Part shown: piece after piece, positions 46,284 through 54,668 of the stretch
Layout of the letters: each line of letters opens with the position of its first letter
Numbering within the stretch: position 1 is the first letter of the stretch
Origin: Planctomycetaceae bacterium
GTDB taxonomy: Bacteria; Planctomycetota; Planctomycetia; Pirellulales; Thermoguttaceae
DNA length: 64,000 nucleotides
NCBI GenBank assembly: GCA_012719125.1
Contig: JAAYAY010000124.1
Location: 1 to 64,000, forward strand
Direction: 5' to 3'
The notes under the pieces: generated by a model
The model's input: the letters and a program-made list of their open reading frames with translations, nothing else
What the model was told of the DNA's origin: nothing
Databases searched by the model: none
Program-made: the position numbers and the translations under genes

Positions 46284-46373
46284 GTGGGTGGCACGTCCCA
46301 GAGCCTCAGGCGATGGGCGTGGTGATAGGCCAAACCACGCCCATCGCCTGAGGCTCTGGGACGTGCCACCCAC
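46284..46373. repeat. 40-bp perfect inverted repeat with 10-nt loop
   Basis: 46284-46323 is perfectly complementary to 46334-46373. It occupies nearly the whole gap between the rtcB stop (46384) and the methyltransferase start (46260). It shares ACGTCCCAGAGC (46293-46304) with a hairpin at 57576-57596. Far longer than an intrinsic terminator needs. Confidence 0.92.
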
Positions 46374-46383
46374 TCAATTCGTT

Positions 46384-47847
46384 TCAGCCCTTCACCACGC
46401 CCAGGGGGCGCAGGCGAGCGACTTTCTTTGCCAGGCCGGCGCGGTGAACGACGTCGACCACCAGGCTCACGTCTTTATAGGCGTCGGGCTGCTCTTCCGC
46501 CAGGCCCTTCCAACTTCGGCATCTGGCGACAATGCCCTGGTCGGCCAATTCGCGATCGATCCGCCGGCCCTGGGCGGCCTTGATGGCCGCGGTGCGGCTC
46601 ATCACCCGGCCGGCACCGTGGCAACTGCTGCCGAAAGAACGTTCCATCGAAGCCGGCTGGCCGGCCAGGACCCAACTGGCCGTGCCCATGTCGCCCGGAA
46701 TGATCACCGGCTGGCCGATCTGCTGGTAGCGAGCCGGCGTTTCCCGATGGCCCGGGGGAAACGCCCGGGTGGCACCCTTGCGATGCACGCAGAGCCGCTT
46801 TGGCTTGCCGTCGACGATGTGCTCCTCGATCTTCGCGATATTGTGGGCGACGTCGTAAACCAGGTTCATCTGGAGCTGTTCCCAGTTCTTGCCGAAGAAC
46901 TCCTCGAAGACCTCGCGGGTTTGCCACATGAGCAACTGGCGGTTGGCCCAGGCATAGTTGGCCGCGGCACGCATGGCCCCCAGATACTGGCGTCCTTCGG
47001 GGCTGTCGACGGGAGCGCAGGCCAATTGCCGATCGGGCAACTCAATGCCGTACCGGGCCGGCACCTTGCGCATGTCGCGCAGGGCGTCGTCGCAGACCTG
47101 GTAGCCCAGTCCGCGGGATCCGCTGTGGATCATCACCGCGATGCCACCCTCCACCAAGCCCATGGCCCGGGCGGCCTGTTCGTCGACCACTTCGTCGACG
47201 ACTTGAACCTCGAGGAAATGATTGCCCGAACCGAGGGTGCCGCACTGGCCTTTGCCGCGTTCCATAGCCTTCTGGCTGACGGCCTCGATATCGGCGTCGT
47301 CGAAACCGCCGCCCGCCTCCGTGCAGTCGAGATCGCCCTCGGTGGCCAGGCCCTGCGTCTTGAGGAACTTCGAACCGTCGCGGAGCAGGTTCTTCATATC
47401 CTTGCCACGGAAATCGTAGGGACCGCTCTTGCCCACGCCGGCCGGGATGCGGCCGAACAGGAGGTTCGTCAACGCTTCGATCCGGCCTTCGACGTCGTCC
47501 TGCATCAGGTTCGTCCGCACCAGCCGCACGCCGCAGTTGATGTCGTAGCCCACGCCGCCGGGCGAGATCACGCCGTCTTCCTCCGGATCCGTGGCGCACA
47601 CGCCGCCGATGCAGAATCCGTAGCCCCAATGGATGTCGGGCATGGCCAGGCTGGCCGACTGAATGCCCGGCAGGTGAGCCACGTTGGCCACCTGCTCCGG
47701 GGCCTGGTCGGCGCGGATCTGGTCCATGAGCCGGTCGTCGGCAAAGATCCGGCCCTCCACACGCATCCCCGACTTGTAGCCCTTCGGAATCCGCCAGACG
47801 CAATCGTCCAGCTTCTCCAACGGTCCGTCGTAACCGCCCTTCGCCAT
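46384..47847 (-). CDS. rtcB: RtcB-type tRNA-splicing / RNA-repair ligase
   Basis: 487 residues, the usual length. It joins 2',3'-cyclic phosphate and 5'-OH RNA ends using GTP and Mn2+. Signature blocks are present: MPDIHWGYGFCIGG, GGVGYDINCGVRL, LGSGNHFLEVQ, MIHSGSRGLGYQ and SCHGAGRVMSR, whose His is the guanylylated residue. AAGGAG lies 8 nt before the ATG at 47847. No archease or rtcA neighbour is visible in this window. Confidence 0.95.
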   Translation of the reverse strand: MAKGGYDGPLEKLDDCVWRIPKGYKSGMRVEGRIFADDRLMDQIRADQAPEQVANVAHLPGIQSASLAMPDIHWGYGFCIGGVCATDPEEDGVISPGGVGYDINCGVRLVRTNLMQDDVEGRIEALTNLLFGRIPAGVGKSGPYDFRGKDMKNLLRDGSKFLKTQGLATEGDLDCTEAGGGFDDADIEAVSQKAMERGKGQCGTLGSGNHFLEVQVVDEVVDEQAARAMGLVEGGIAVMIHSGSRGLGYQVCDDALRDMRKVPARYGIELPDRQLACAPVDSPEGRQYLGAMRAAANYAWANRQLLMWQTREVFEEFFGKNWEQLQMNLVYDVAHNIAKIEEHIVDGKPKRLCVHRKGATRAFPPGHRETPARYQQIGQPVIIPGDMGTASWVLAGQPASMERSFGSSCHGAGRVMSRTAAIKAAQGRRIDRELADQGIVARCRSWKGLAEEQPDAYKDVSLVVDVVHRAGLAKKVARLRPLGVVKG

Positions 47848-48433
47848 GGTTTGGGCTCCTTCTGCTCTACAACTCCCTGCGGGGTGACCGAGGAAGACGT
47901 CCGGGTTCGTGCCAGTATGGCCAGAACCGGCGACCTGCCTGTCGGCCACCCGTCATTCTTGCATCTTTCCAATGACCCGGCCAGGGACCGCCAGGTTCGG
48001 GCAGGCGAACTGCAAAGTAGCAGGCACGCTCCGCCGTGCCGTCCGCAGAACTGCCGGAAATCCCGATTTCCCGCGAACGGCGGTCGGAGAGTGCCTATTA
48101 CTTTTCTTGCCACAAGAGGACTTTGCAGTTCTCATGTAGGTTCGGGGGGGCCTTTGGTGAGAAGGACGTCGTTCGGACGGAAAAGGGCCCAAAGCCTTGC
48201 GTACGGCCAAAAACCTGGAACAGAGAAGAGGCATTATACTGCCCCGAAGCGGAGTATGGTGCCTCTTCCCTGGCCCGGCAGGCAATATCGCGCACGGCCG
48301 CCACAAGTGAGCGATTGGTGGCCTCCGCAAACACAGGCCAAACTGCATCAAGACCGCTTTGGCAATCCTCTCTCCAGCCGTTACACTGAGAAAGATAGAC
48401 AATCCTACCCACATCCTTCCTGCGAGAATTCTC
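47848..48433. other. Divergent intergenic region
   Basis: About 585 bases upstream of rtcB and the next gene. It holds a small hairpin, GGCACG (48023-48028) with CGTGCC (48035-48040). No gene recognised. Confidence 0.45.
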
Positions 48434-49660
48434 GTGCGCATTTCCTTTGCTCTGGGCCTAATGGCGTTTCTCCTACCCTCCCCGACCGCAACTCCAGCGC
48501 TCTCTGCCGAGCCGCCTTCGGCCGCCGCGGCTTTCCGGGCCACAGTCCTGGGTATCGGCCCGGCCGTCAGTTCTTCCGAGATCGGCGATCGCCTCAAGAA
48601 GGTGGTCCACCAGGTCGAGCTGGTCGATCCGGTGGCGCCGACCGTGCCCGCGAAATCCTACGAACTTGTTCAGTCGCTGGACGAAAACGGCTTTCCCGTC
48701 TGCTACTCCCTGTCGTTTGTAACCCACGTGTGCAACGACCAGCAGTGCCTGCCGGTCGAGGTGACCATGACCTGGGATGCGCTGGGTTACTACGAGCGGC
48801 TCACTTATCCGCCGGCCAAACCGCTCACGAAGAAGGACCACGTGCCCTTCACGACCGAAGACTACGCCAAGCTCGACCGGATTCTCCGCGATCGCGGTTC
48901 CATTCTTGCCGCTTGGACCCTCGCCTTCCTGGAGAAACCGCTGGAGCCGGTGGAGGCCGTGGCCGACGTCGGCGGAGTGGACGCCGTGACGGCTCCGACA
49001 CCGACCACGGTAAGGGATTCGGTGATCGAAGACGCCGCCTACACCTCCTGGGCCCTGTGGCACTGGGCCAACGGCGAGATCGTGCCCATACTACGCCGCC
49101 TCACCGAGGAGCGATCCACGCCCGAGTACCTCAAGCACCTGCTGACCTCCGACGACCGGCGGCACGCCGACTACGCCCTGGAGTACGTGATCGAACACAG
49201 TCCGACCGACACGCAGTTCGTCGACGACGTCGTCCACATTCTCGCGACGGGCGAGCGAGACCAGATCCCCCAGGCGATCGAGTTCCTGGAAAAGGCGATT
49301 CCCGACAGAGAGAGCTTGTATGCCAAGCTGGTCGACGCGTGCGTGCGGATGCAGGCTGCCGACTGCCCCATCATCCTTCAGAAGCTCGCCGACGAGCCGA
49401 ATCTGCCGCCGGCCGCGCTGGAGGCGCTGACGGGCAAAACGTCCGAGCTGCCCTACTTTCCGGTCCACCTGGTCCTGCGAATGCTGGAACAGCGCAAGTT
49501 CGCTTCCGGGAAAACGATCGCCAACGTGGCCGCACTCCTCGACAGCGACGATTTCTTCATCGCCCGCAGGGCCTATGAGCATCTCTCCCAGCAGAAGCTG
49601 GACGCCGCGCTGCAGGCCCGGCTCGACGCCTTCCGCGAGGAGAACCGGAATCGGCTCTAG
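48434..49660 (+). CDS. Secreted protein of unknown function with Cys-x(4)-Cys motif
   Basis: 408 residues from a GTG at 48434, chosen because it gives a clean signal peptide (RISFALGLMAFLLP, cleavage after LSA). Residues 75-150 contain HVCNDQQCLPVEVTMTWDAL and LTKKDHVPFTTEDYAKLDRI, a pattern I associate with uncharacterised Bacteroidetes and planctomycete proteins. The C-terminal 250 residues are helical and HEAT-like. No strong ribosome site. Function unknown. Confidence 0.7.
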   Translation: MRISFALGLMAFLLPSPTATPALSAEPPSAAAAFRATVLGIGPAVSSSEIGDRLKKVVHQVELVDPVAPTVPAKSYELVQSLDENGFPVCYSLSFVTHVCNDQQCLPVEVTMTWDALGYYERLTYPPAKPLTKKDHVPFTTEDYAKLDRILRDRGSILAAWTLAFLEKPLEPVEAVADVGGVDAVTAPTPTTVRDSVIEDAAYTSWALWHWANGEIVPILRRLTEERSTPEYLKHLLTSDDRRHADYALEYVIEHSPTDTQFVDDVVHILATGERDQIPQAIEFLEKAIPDRESLYAKLVDACVRMQAADCPIILQKLADEPNLPPAALEALTGKTSELPYFPVHLVLRMLEQRKFASGKTIANVAALLDSDDFFIARRAYEHLSQQKLDAALQARLDAFREENRNRL

Positions 49661-49955
49661 TTGGGTTTGCCTGATTCCCGGGAGAATTCGCGCGGTCCTT
49701 CTCGCGTCATTCCCGCGCAGGCGGGAATCCAGACACTCGGCAAACGGCACTGGATTCCCGCCGGTGCCTACAAAATGGTGTGGATGACCGCACCGCCACT
49801 GGATAGGCCATCGCCCAAACCACTTAAAGCATTGCACCCATACGCCTTGAGTGCTAGAATCACCGGCATTGAGGGGGCGTTGCTGTGCATCCGCACGCCT
49901 CGTTGAAGGTTGTTGACTGCACAACAGACATGGCCATGGTTTGGTGGGGGGAGGC
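49661..49955. other. Intergenic region with a dRS3-like repeat
   Basis: About 295 bases between two rightward genes. It holds the repeat at 49709-49762 and no other recognisable feature. Confidence 0.45.
49709..49762. repeat. dRS3-like palindromic repeat
   Basis: 49709-49728 reads ATTCCC-N8-GGGAAT, exactly the Neisseria dRS3 consensus. Next to it GGCGGGAATCCAG (49720-49732) is perfectly complementary to CTGGATTCCCGCC (49750-49762), so two alternative hairpins can form. Such CATTCCCGC-type repeats occur in many bacteria. Confidence 0.75.
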
Positions 49956-50705
49956 ATGGGAAACAAACGCGAGTTGACTCAGGCTGAGTTGCAGAGGCTC
50001 CAGCGCATTCTTGCGTGTACGAATCTCAGAAGGCAACGCGATCTCGCCGTGCTGCTCTTCGTTCTATCAGGACTCACACTGATCGGCGTGCCGTTCCTCT
50101 CCGGCTTCAGTCCGTTTGGCTTCCTGTTTGGCGCGACGCTGGCCATGGCGGCCTTCTTCCTTGGCATGGCCAGGCTCGGCTACTATAAGCTATTCAGACT
50201 AATCCACCACCTCGCGGCCCAACACGACCCGCAACAGGTCGCCAGGCCGGTGTCGATGAGATCCTCATGCAGATACGCGTGCATGGCCGCGACCCTTGGT
50301 TGCGCCATCCTGGTTCTGGCGATCCTGGCAGCACTCCATACGATACGCCGCGATGCGCAGGCAAAATGGACGATTGCCGAGGATTACCTGGCGGAGCACA
50401 GCGATGTGGCTCTTGAACAAGCGAAGTCATTAGTCTCCATGGTCGGCGATGGTGAAGCCCCTTTTATAAGATTGAGTGGATCAGACGTCCCGGCCGGGCT
50501 TGCTGTACCCCAACTGAAGTTTGCAGAGGTCTGGCCCACCCATGTGAATCTCATTCTGTACACCAATCCGGATGTCGTTTCCGGGTTCCGAGTATGGACG
50601 TCTTCGGTAGCTGCGGAGTACCAGGACAGACCCACGGTAATCCCGTTCGTTTTCAGATACCGCTATTGTGACGACTTCCCAATATCCGCAGCCAATCGCC
50701 CCTGA
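49956..50705 (+). CDS. Membrane protein of unknown function
   Basis: 249 residues with three hydrophobic segments, near 25-45, 48-70 and 105-125, followed by a soluble C-terminal half. The N-terminus is charged and helical (LTQAELQRLQRILACTNLRR). A GGGGAGG stretch ends right before the ATG, so the true start may be the GTG a few codons upstream. No known family. Confidence 0.6.
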   Translation: MGNKRELTQAELQRLQRILACTNLRRQRDLAVLLFVLSGLTLIGVPFLSGFSPFGFLFGATLAMAAFFLGMARLGYYKLFRLIHHLAAQHDPQQVARPVSMRSSCRYACMAATLGCAILVLAILAALHTIRRDAQAKWTIAEDYLAEHSDVALEQAKSLVSMVGDGEAPFIRLSGSDVPAGLAVPQLKFAEVWPTHVNLILYTNPDVVSGFRVWTSSVAAEYQDRPTVIPFVFRYRYCDDFPISAANRP

Positions 50706-50799
50706 GGTCAGGGAAATTGAAGCTGGTTCAGGCGATCCTTGACGACGTGCCTGGCACGCGCCGGTAGTTGCTGATTCCTTACAAGGGTTCCAATACCGC

Positions 50800-51153
50800 A
50801 TGAGACTCTGCAACGGATGTTCGCCCCTCGCGCTATTGGCTTTGGGATTGCCGGCGTTGTTATCTGGCTGTGGACGGGCGTCAGGTCCGAGTGACCTGCC
50901 GGAACAAGTTCAGACCGTGACGCAGGTTGCCTATGTCGCACTTCTATTTCGGCACGAACACGGTCGACTGCCAGAGTCTATGGACGAAATCCTCTCGTAT
51001 GCCCCGACGATGCCACGAACGGACAAGTGGGGCAATGAAATCAAATACCAAAGGGAACGTCCCGAATTCACGATTTCTTCCGCCGGACAGAACAAGAAGC
51101 TTGGAACAGACGATGATATGAAGGCCATACTGAAAGTGCCACCCTCCGAGTGA
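50800..51153 (+). CDS. Lipoprotein with pseudopilin-like C-terminus
   Basis: 117 residues. Signal peptide with lipobox LLSGC near residues 20-24. The mature part ends with DKWGNEIKYQRERPEFTISS and KLGTDDDM, which matches the C-terminal part of type II secretion pseudopilins (GspG), including the Asp-rich, calcium-binding-like loop. The prepilin helix has been replaced by a lipid anchor. A weak AAGGG precedes the ATG. Confidence 0.65.
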   Translation: MRLCNGCSPLALLALGLPALLSGCGRASGPSDLPEQVQTVTQVAYVALLFRHEHGRLPESMDEILSYAPTMPRTDKWGNEIKYQRERPEFTISSAGQNKKLGTDDDMKAILKVPPSE

Positions 51154-51460
51154 AAACAACCGGGCAAGGTCGGCCTGGATTTGCGGAACTACTGGGATGT
51201 TTACAGACCTATGAGCCCAACCCAACCAAGGCGTGCAGTGAAGTCACCGACCCGGCCGGAGACAGATCAATGCGTTACTGCCGGTTAGTGAACTGAAGAT
51301 GAAGCCTGTAATCCCAACCGACCCGGAAGAAGAACGCTCAAAAGACAGAATCGCGATCTAGTTGTTGCCGGAGCAGATCGCCAATTGATGCAAAGGTATT
51401 GGCACGGATTTCGAGCGAGAGACGTGCCTGGATGATGTTTGGCTCTTCACTGAGGGACTT
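51154..51460. other. Intergenic region
   Basis: About 307 bases; I see no gene, promoter or repeat that I can support. Confidence 0.45.
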
Positions 51461-51958
51461 ATGCCGATGCAGACGACTGTCTTCCTTGTCAAGGCGAATG
51501 ACCGCTTGATTTCTCACTGCAGGTGCCAGTGCCCGCCGATAGGCGCCCCAGCCCAAATGGACTGTCCCTGGTGCGGCTGTGGCTGGCTTTTCGTTTGCCC
51601 GATCTGTCGCAAGGCTTTCACATTCGCCCGGGCCGAGAAGGTCAAACTTAGCTGGGAGCAGCTCGCTCATCGTGACCTTGACGGCAAATGGGGACGAGAT
51701 CCGAGTCCCGAAGAGGTCGTGGAGTGGATCGACTTCATGAAGATCCTCACAAAAGACGTCGAACTCGGAAGGGAATACGCATACATTGACGGGTGGGTGT
51801 TCCCTGTGGACGAAAGGGATCTATGGTTTGAAGGGTGGCATGCGCGTCATGAGCTTGAGCGGATACCGCAGGTGGTGGCACTCGAGGACCGTACGTATCT
51901 CGAACGGACGCTGGGCAGCCAGGAGTACTGGCGCTCGCGCCGACTGCAAGAACAATAG
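51461..51958 (+). CDS. Hypothetical zinc-ribbon-like protein
   Basis: 165 residues. Three cysteine pairs early on (CRCQC near residue 20-24, CPWCGCGW near 35-42 and CPICRKAF near 46-53) suggest one or two small zinc-binding ribbons. The rest is acidic and Trp-rich without recognisable motifs. An AGGG-type site is 6 nt before the ATG; a second in-frame ATG lies two codons on. Confidence 0.6.
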   Translation: MPMQTTVFLVKANDRLISHCRCQCPPIGAPAQMDCPWCGCGWLFVCPICRKAFTFARAEKVKLSWEQLAHRDLDGKWGRDPSPEEVVEWIDFMKILTKDVELGREYAYIDGWVFPVDERDLWFEGWHARHELERIPQVVALEDRTYLERTLGSQEYWRSRRLQEQ

Positions 51959-52549
51959 AATGCGAACTCGCCGCGGGTCTTGATCTGCGTCGACTCAATC
52001 CGGTGACGTTCGAAGACATCCAGGTCTTCCAGGGATCAGACGATAGTGCCACGCCTCGTCCGGCCATGGTGAATTCCTCCAAGGAATCCACGAATCCTTG
52101 GGTCGTATTCTCCTCTCACTCATCCGGGGGTGTTCAAAAAACCTCTTGACATTTCCTGCCCGCCTGATATTATCGTACTTGTGTACGCATGTATATTGCA
52201 TCACGACAACATTCACGCAAGTCCCGAACTGCGGATCCAACTCCTATACCCAACGCCCGCAAATTTGCCCCCCAAGTGAGCCAAAAGGTGCAAGAAACGA
52301 AAAAAACGCGTAACAATGGAAACAATGACAACAATGCAAAGAACGCACCGGCTACCGTACTTGCCACACCCAAGAGGACTCCCGCCGCCCCAAGATATTG
52401 GCAAAATCGCTCACTCGTTGACCAACTCCCAACCCCATCTTTCTGTCACCAGTCCTTCCGCCGAACATCCTACAATCACACCAACGACCGCTTTCGTCTC
52501 CTTCGTGCATTTCGTGGTTTCCCACGCTCCTTTGCCCCAAAACCACAAG
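51959..52549. other. Intergenic region with an orphan strong promoter
   Basis: About 590 bases between the zinc-ribbon gene and the NUDIX stop. A near-consensus rightward promoter lies at 52146-52173, but no convincing gene follows; the frame from ATG 52189 starts MYIASRQH and then becomes low-complexity. Confidence 0.5.
52146..52173 (+). promoter_or_regulatory. Near-consensus promoter without a clear gene
   Basis: TTGACA (52146-52151), 16 nt, TATTAT (52168-52173). The -35 is perfect and the -10 differs at one position. The start would be about 52180, nine bases before an ATG. It may drive antisense transcription over the NUDIX gene or be the remnant of a lost mobile gene. Confidence 0.55.
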
Positions 52550-53110
52550 TCACGCCGGAGCAATCGTGCCCAGATTCAACCCCGCCGCACACGCAAATGC
52601 CGCGATCGCCTGGGCATGGTTGAACTCGCCCGAGCGGATCAGTTCACCGACTTCCGCCAGGGGATAGGTCACCACCTCGATCTGTTCCAACGGGTCGAGA
52701 GCCTGGCCGCGAACCAGACGGCAACCCTGAGCCAGGACCACGTGGCAATGGGCGCAGTTGAGAGCCGGGTTCGGCAGCAGTTCGGCCACCTTCCGCACGC
52801 TGGCCGCCTCGTAGCCCGTCTCTTCCAGCAGCTCCCGCCTCGCCGCTTCTTCGGGCGATTCCTCGCCGTCGATCAGCCCGCCCGGAATCTCCAGCACCAC
52901 CTGGCCCACCCCGTGCCGAAACTGCCGCACAAACACCACCTGCCCGTCGTCCGTGACCGGCAGAATCACCACCCAGTCGGGCGATTCGCACACGAGGAAG
53001 TCCGCCTCCGTCTGTCTCGGCTCGAACCGGTAGCGATCCGTGCGGACCTTGGTCACCTTGTACTCGGCCACATAGCGGCTGCTCAAACGGGTCCAGCTTC
53101 GATCGGGCAT
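52550..53110 (-). CDS. NUDIX hydrolase, ADP-ribose pyrophosphatase type
   Basis: 186 residues. The Nudix box runs from GGLIDGEESPEEAARRE to LLEETGY (GX5EX7REUXEEXGU complete). The N-terminal WVVILPVTDDGQVVFVRQF pattern is typical of ADP-sugar pyrophosphatases. It would hydrolyse ADP-ribose or a nucleotide sugar. It is in the same direction as, and just downstream of, the nucleotidyltransferase/GHMP gene, so a sugar-nucleotide substrate is plausible. Confidence 0.9.
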   Translation of the reverse strand: MPDRSWTRLSSRYVAEYKVTKVRTDRYRFEPRQTEADFLVCESPDWVVILPVTDDGQVVFVRQFRHGVGQVVLEIPGGLIDGEESPEEAARRELLEETGYEAASVRKVAELLPNPALNCAHCHVVLAQGCRLVRGQALDPLEQIEVVTYPLAEVGELIRSGEFNHAQAIAAFACAAGLNLGTIAPA

Positions 53111-53149
53111 CGCGGGAGTCTTCAGTTGTTAGGGTTCAGGGTTCTGGGT

Positions 53150-54319
53150 TCAGCAATGAAATCGTCGCACCTTGATCCGAAATCCACCCGGCACGTCCTC
53201 TTCGGTAGCCAGCACGATATAGCCGCCGCCGCAGCCGGACGTGATCCGCCCGTAGCAGGCGTACGAGTCGAGTTCGGCGTTGATCTCATCGTTGGTCGTC
53301 AAGGGCAGGATCTCGGCCCAGGCGTTGTGCGTATCGGTCAACGACTTGCCCAGCTTTCGAATGTCCTTCTGGAGAATCGCCTCCCAGCACAGATCGCCCG
53401 CGGCGCCAAGCCGCGCAACGCCTTCGGTCGTGATGTTCTGCCTGGTCAACGGATCGTAGCCGGGCGGCCGGGAAAAGAGTTCCACCAGCACGATCGACTG
53501 CTCGATCCAGTTGCAGACGTCGTCGTCGACCGTCGAGTCGATTCTCTCGGGCCAATAGTTGCCGTCGTAGTAGAGCCGGTTCGCGCCCGGCATGGTCAGA
53601 CCGAGGTGATCCTGCGATCCGGAAACGTACTTCGTTCCCGGGGGGTTCTCGTAACCGAACAACAGCCGGGCCAACTCGACCGGATCGTCCGGGAAGAGGT
53701 TATAAGGTTGAAGACGTTGCCACACGTTTCGCGTACTGGTAGCCATCCCGCTCCGCAGATTGAACTCCCGCGTCGGGTGGATATTGACGACAACGACCGA
53801 GCCGGGATGGTGCTTCGAGACGAAAGGCTGATCCATCCATCCGCCCGCCATGCAGATGCGGTAAGGCAGTTCGTCCGCCGCCGCTCGATCGGCCTCGCCC
53901 GCCAGCGACGCCTTCACCTCGCTGGAACTCCTGGGAGGCAGTCCCGCCTTGGGAGTCCGCGGCAGCACGATCAGCTCCACCCCGTACCGCTCGCAAAGAG
54001 CCCGCTTGCCGTCGGTCAGTCCGTCCTCATTAACGACGAAGTACTCCGGCCGGATCTCGGCCATGTCGGGCTCGAAGTCCAGCATGCCGCTTCCGGAAGA
54101 AACTCGGGCGTGGGTCACATGGCGGCAGGCGGCGACCATGTAGACGCGTTCGTCCTGGGAGAATCTCGTATCGTGGCCTTTCAAGAATCGGACATTCTCG
54201 TCCGACCCCACGCACACATACAGGTCGCCGTATTGAGAGGCGGTTTCGAAAAATCTGACATGTCCCGCATGGAGCAAGTCGTAGCATCCGCTGACCAGGA
54301 CCTTGGGACGTGAACTCAT
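53150..54319 (-). CDS. Nucleotidyltransferase-GHMP fusion protein
   Basis: 389 residues. Residues 5-145 are a cytidylyltransferase-like domain with HAGH at residues 17-20 (the HxGH nucleotide site) and RSSSEVK near 130-136 (like the family's SSTxI motif). From about residue 150 the sequence turns into a GHMP-kinase-like fold: RICMAGGWMDQP, then YVSGSQDHLG and a late SGCGGGYIVLA end. The glycine/serine ATP loop (GLGSS) of GHMP kinases is not visible, so the second half may be inactive or bind something else. The ATG at 54319 follows AGGATT; the frame is open upstream. A kinase plus nucleotidyltransferase pair would make an activated sugar. Confidence 0.8.
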   Translation of the reverse strand: MSSRPKVLVSGCYDLLHAGHVRFFETASQYGDLYVCVGSDENVRFLKGHDTRFSQDERVYMVAACRHVTHARVSSGSGMLDFEPDMAEIRPEYFVVNEDGLTDGKRALCERYGVELIVLPRTPKAGLPPRSSSEVKASLAGEADRAAADELPYRICMAGGWMDQPFVSKHHPGSVVVVNIHPTREFNLRSGMATSTRNVWQRLQPYNLFPDDPVELARLLFGYENPPGTKYVSGSQDHLGLTMPGANRLYYDGNYWPERIDSTVDDDVCNWIEQSIVLVELFSRPPGYDPLTRQNITTEGVARLGAAGDLCWEAILQKDIRKLGKSLTDTHNAWAEILPLTTNDEINAELDSYACYGRITSGCGGGYIVLATEEDVPGGFRIKVRRFHC

Positions 54320-54668
54320 GGGGACAATCCTCTCCCGGACTCCGGGAACGAAAGAAAGGACACCATACGGAGCCGACCTCAGGCGGAACGTGAAGTATAA
54401 CGAAAAACTAAGTTCCCTGGCGTCGCCGCAAGCTGCGCAGGTCAAGTTTTGCGGCCTCATGACGTGATTGTAGTTGCGCATTCCCGGCCGAAAAGGGGCC
54501 TGAGGGCGGCTTTCCCAAGGGATTGGGCTTGAGTTCGGTTTGTTCAAGAGGTACAACCAAAACTTCAATGACAGATCTCCCGGCTGCCGCTAAACTACGC
54601 CGGTGACCGGCGATGGAACGCCATCCACTCCAAGGCACAACTCCCAATTGGCAGGAAGGAACAAACCG
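54320..54668. other. Divergent intergenic region
   Basis: About 350 bases between the fusion gene and the epimerase. No clear promoter pair; a TATACT-like -10 near 54390-54400 on the minus strand has no good -35. No gene recognised. Confidence 0.4.

Noticed and set aside
45013-49578. Very long plus-strand frame of about 1500 codons
   Set aside because: It runs antisense to the methyltransferase and RtcB and contains no motifs; the minus-strand genes and their ribosome sites are convincing.
52189-52623. 144-codon frame behind the orphan promoter
   Set aside because: Low-complexity after the first few residues, and its end overlaps the well-supported NUDIX gene on the other strand.
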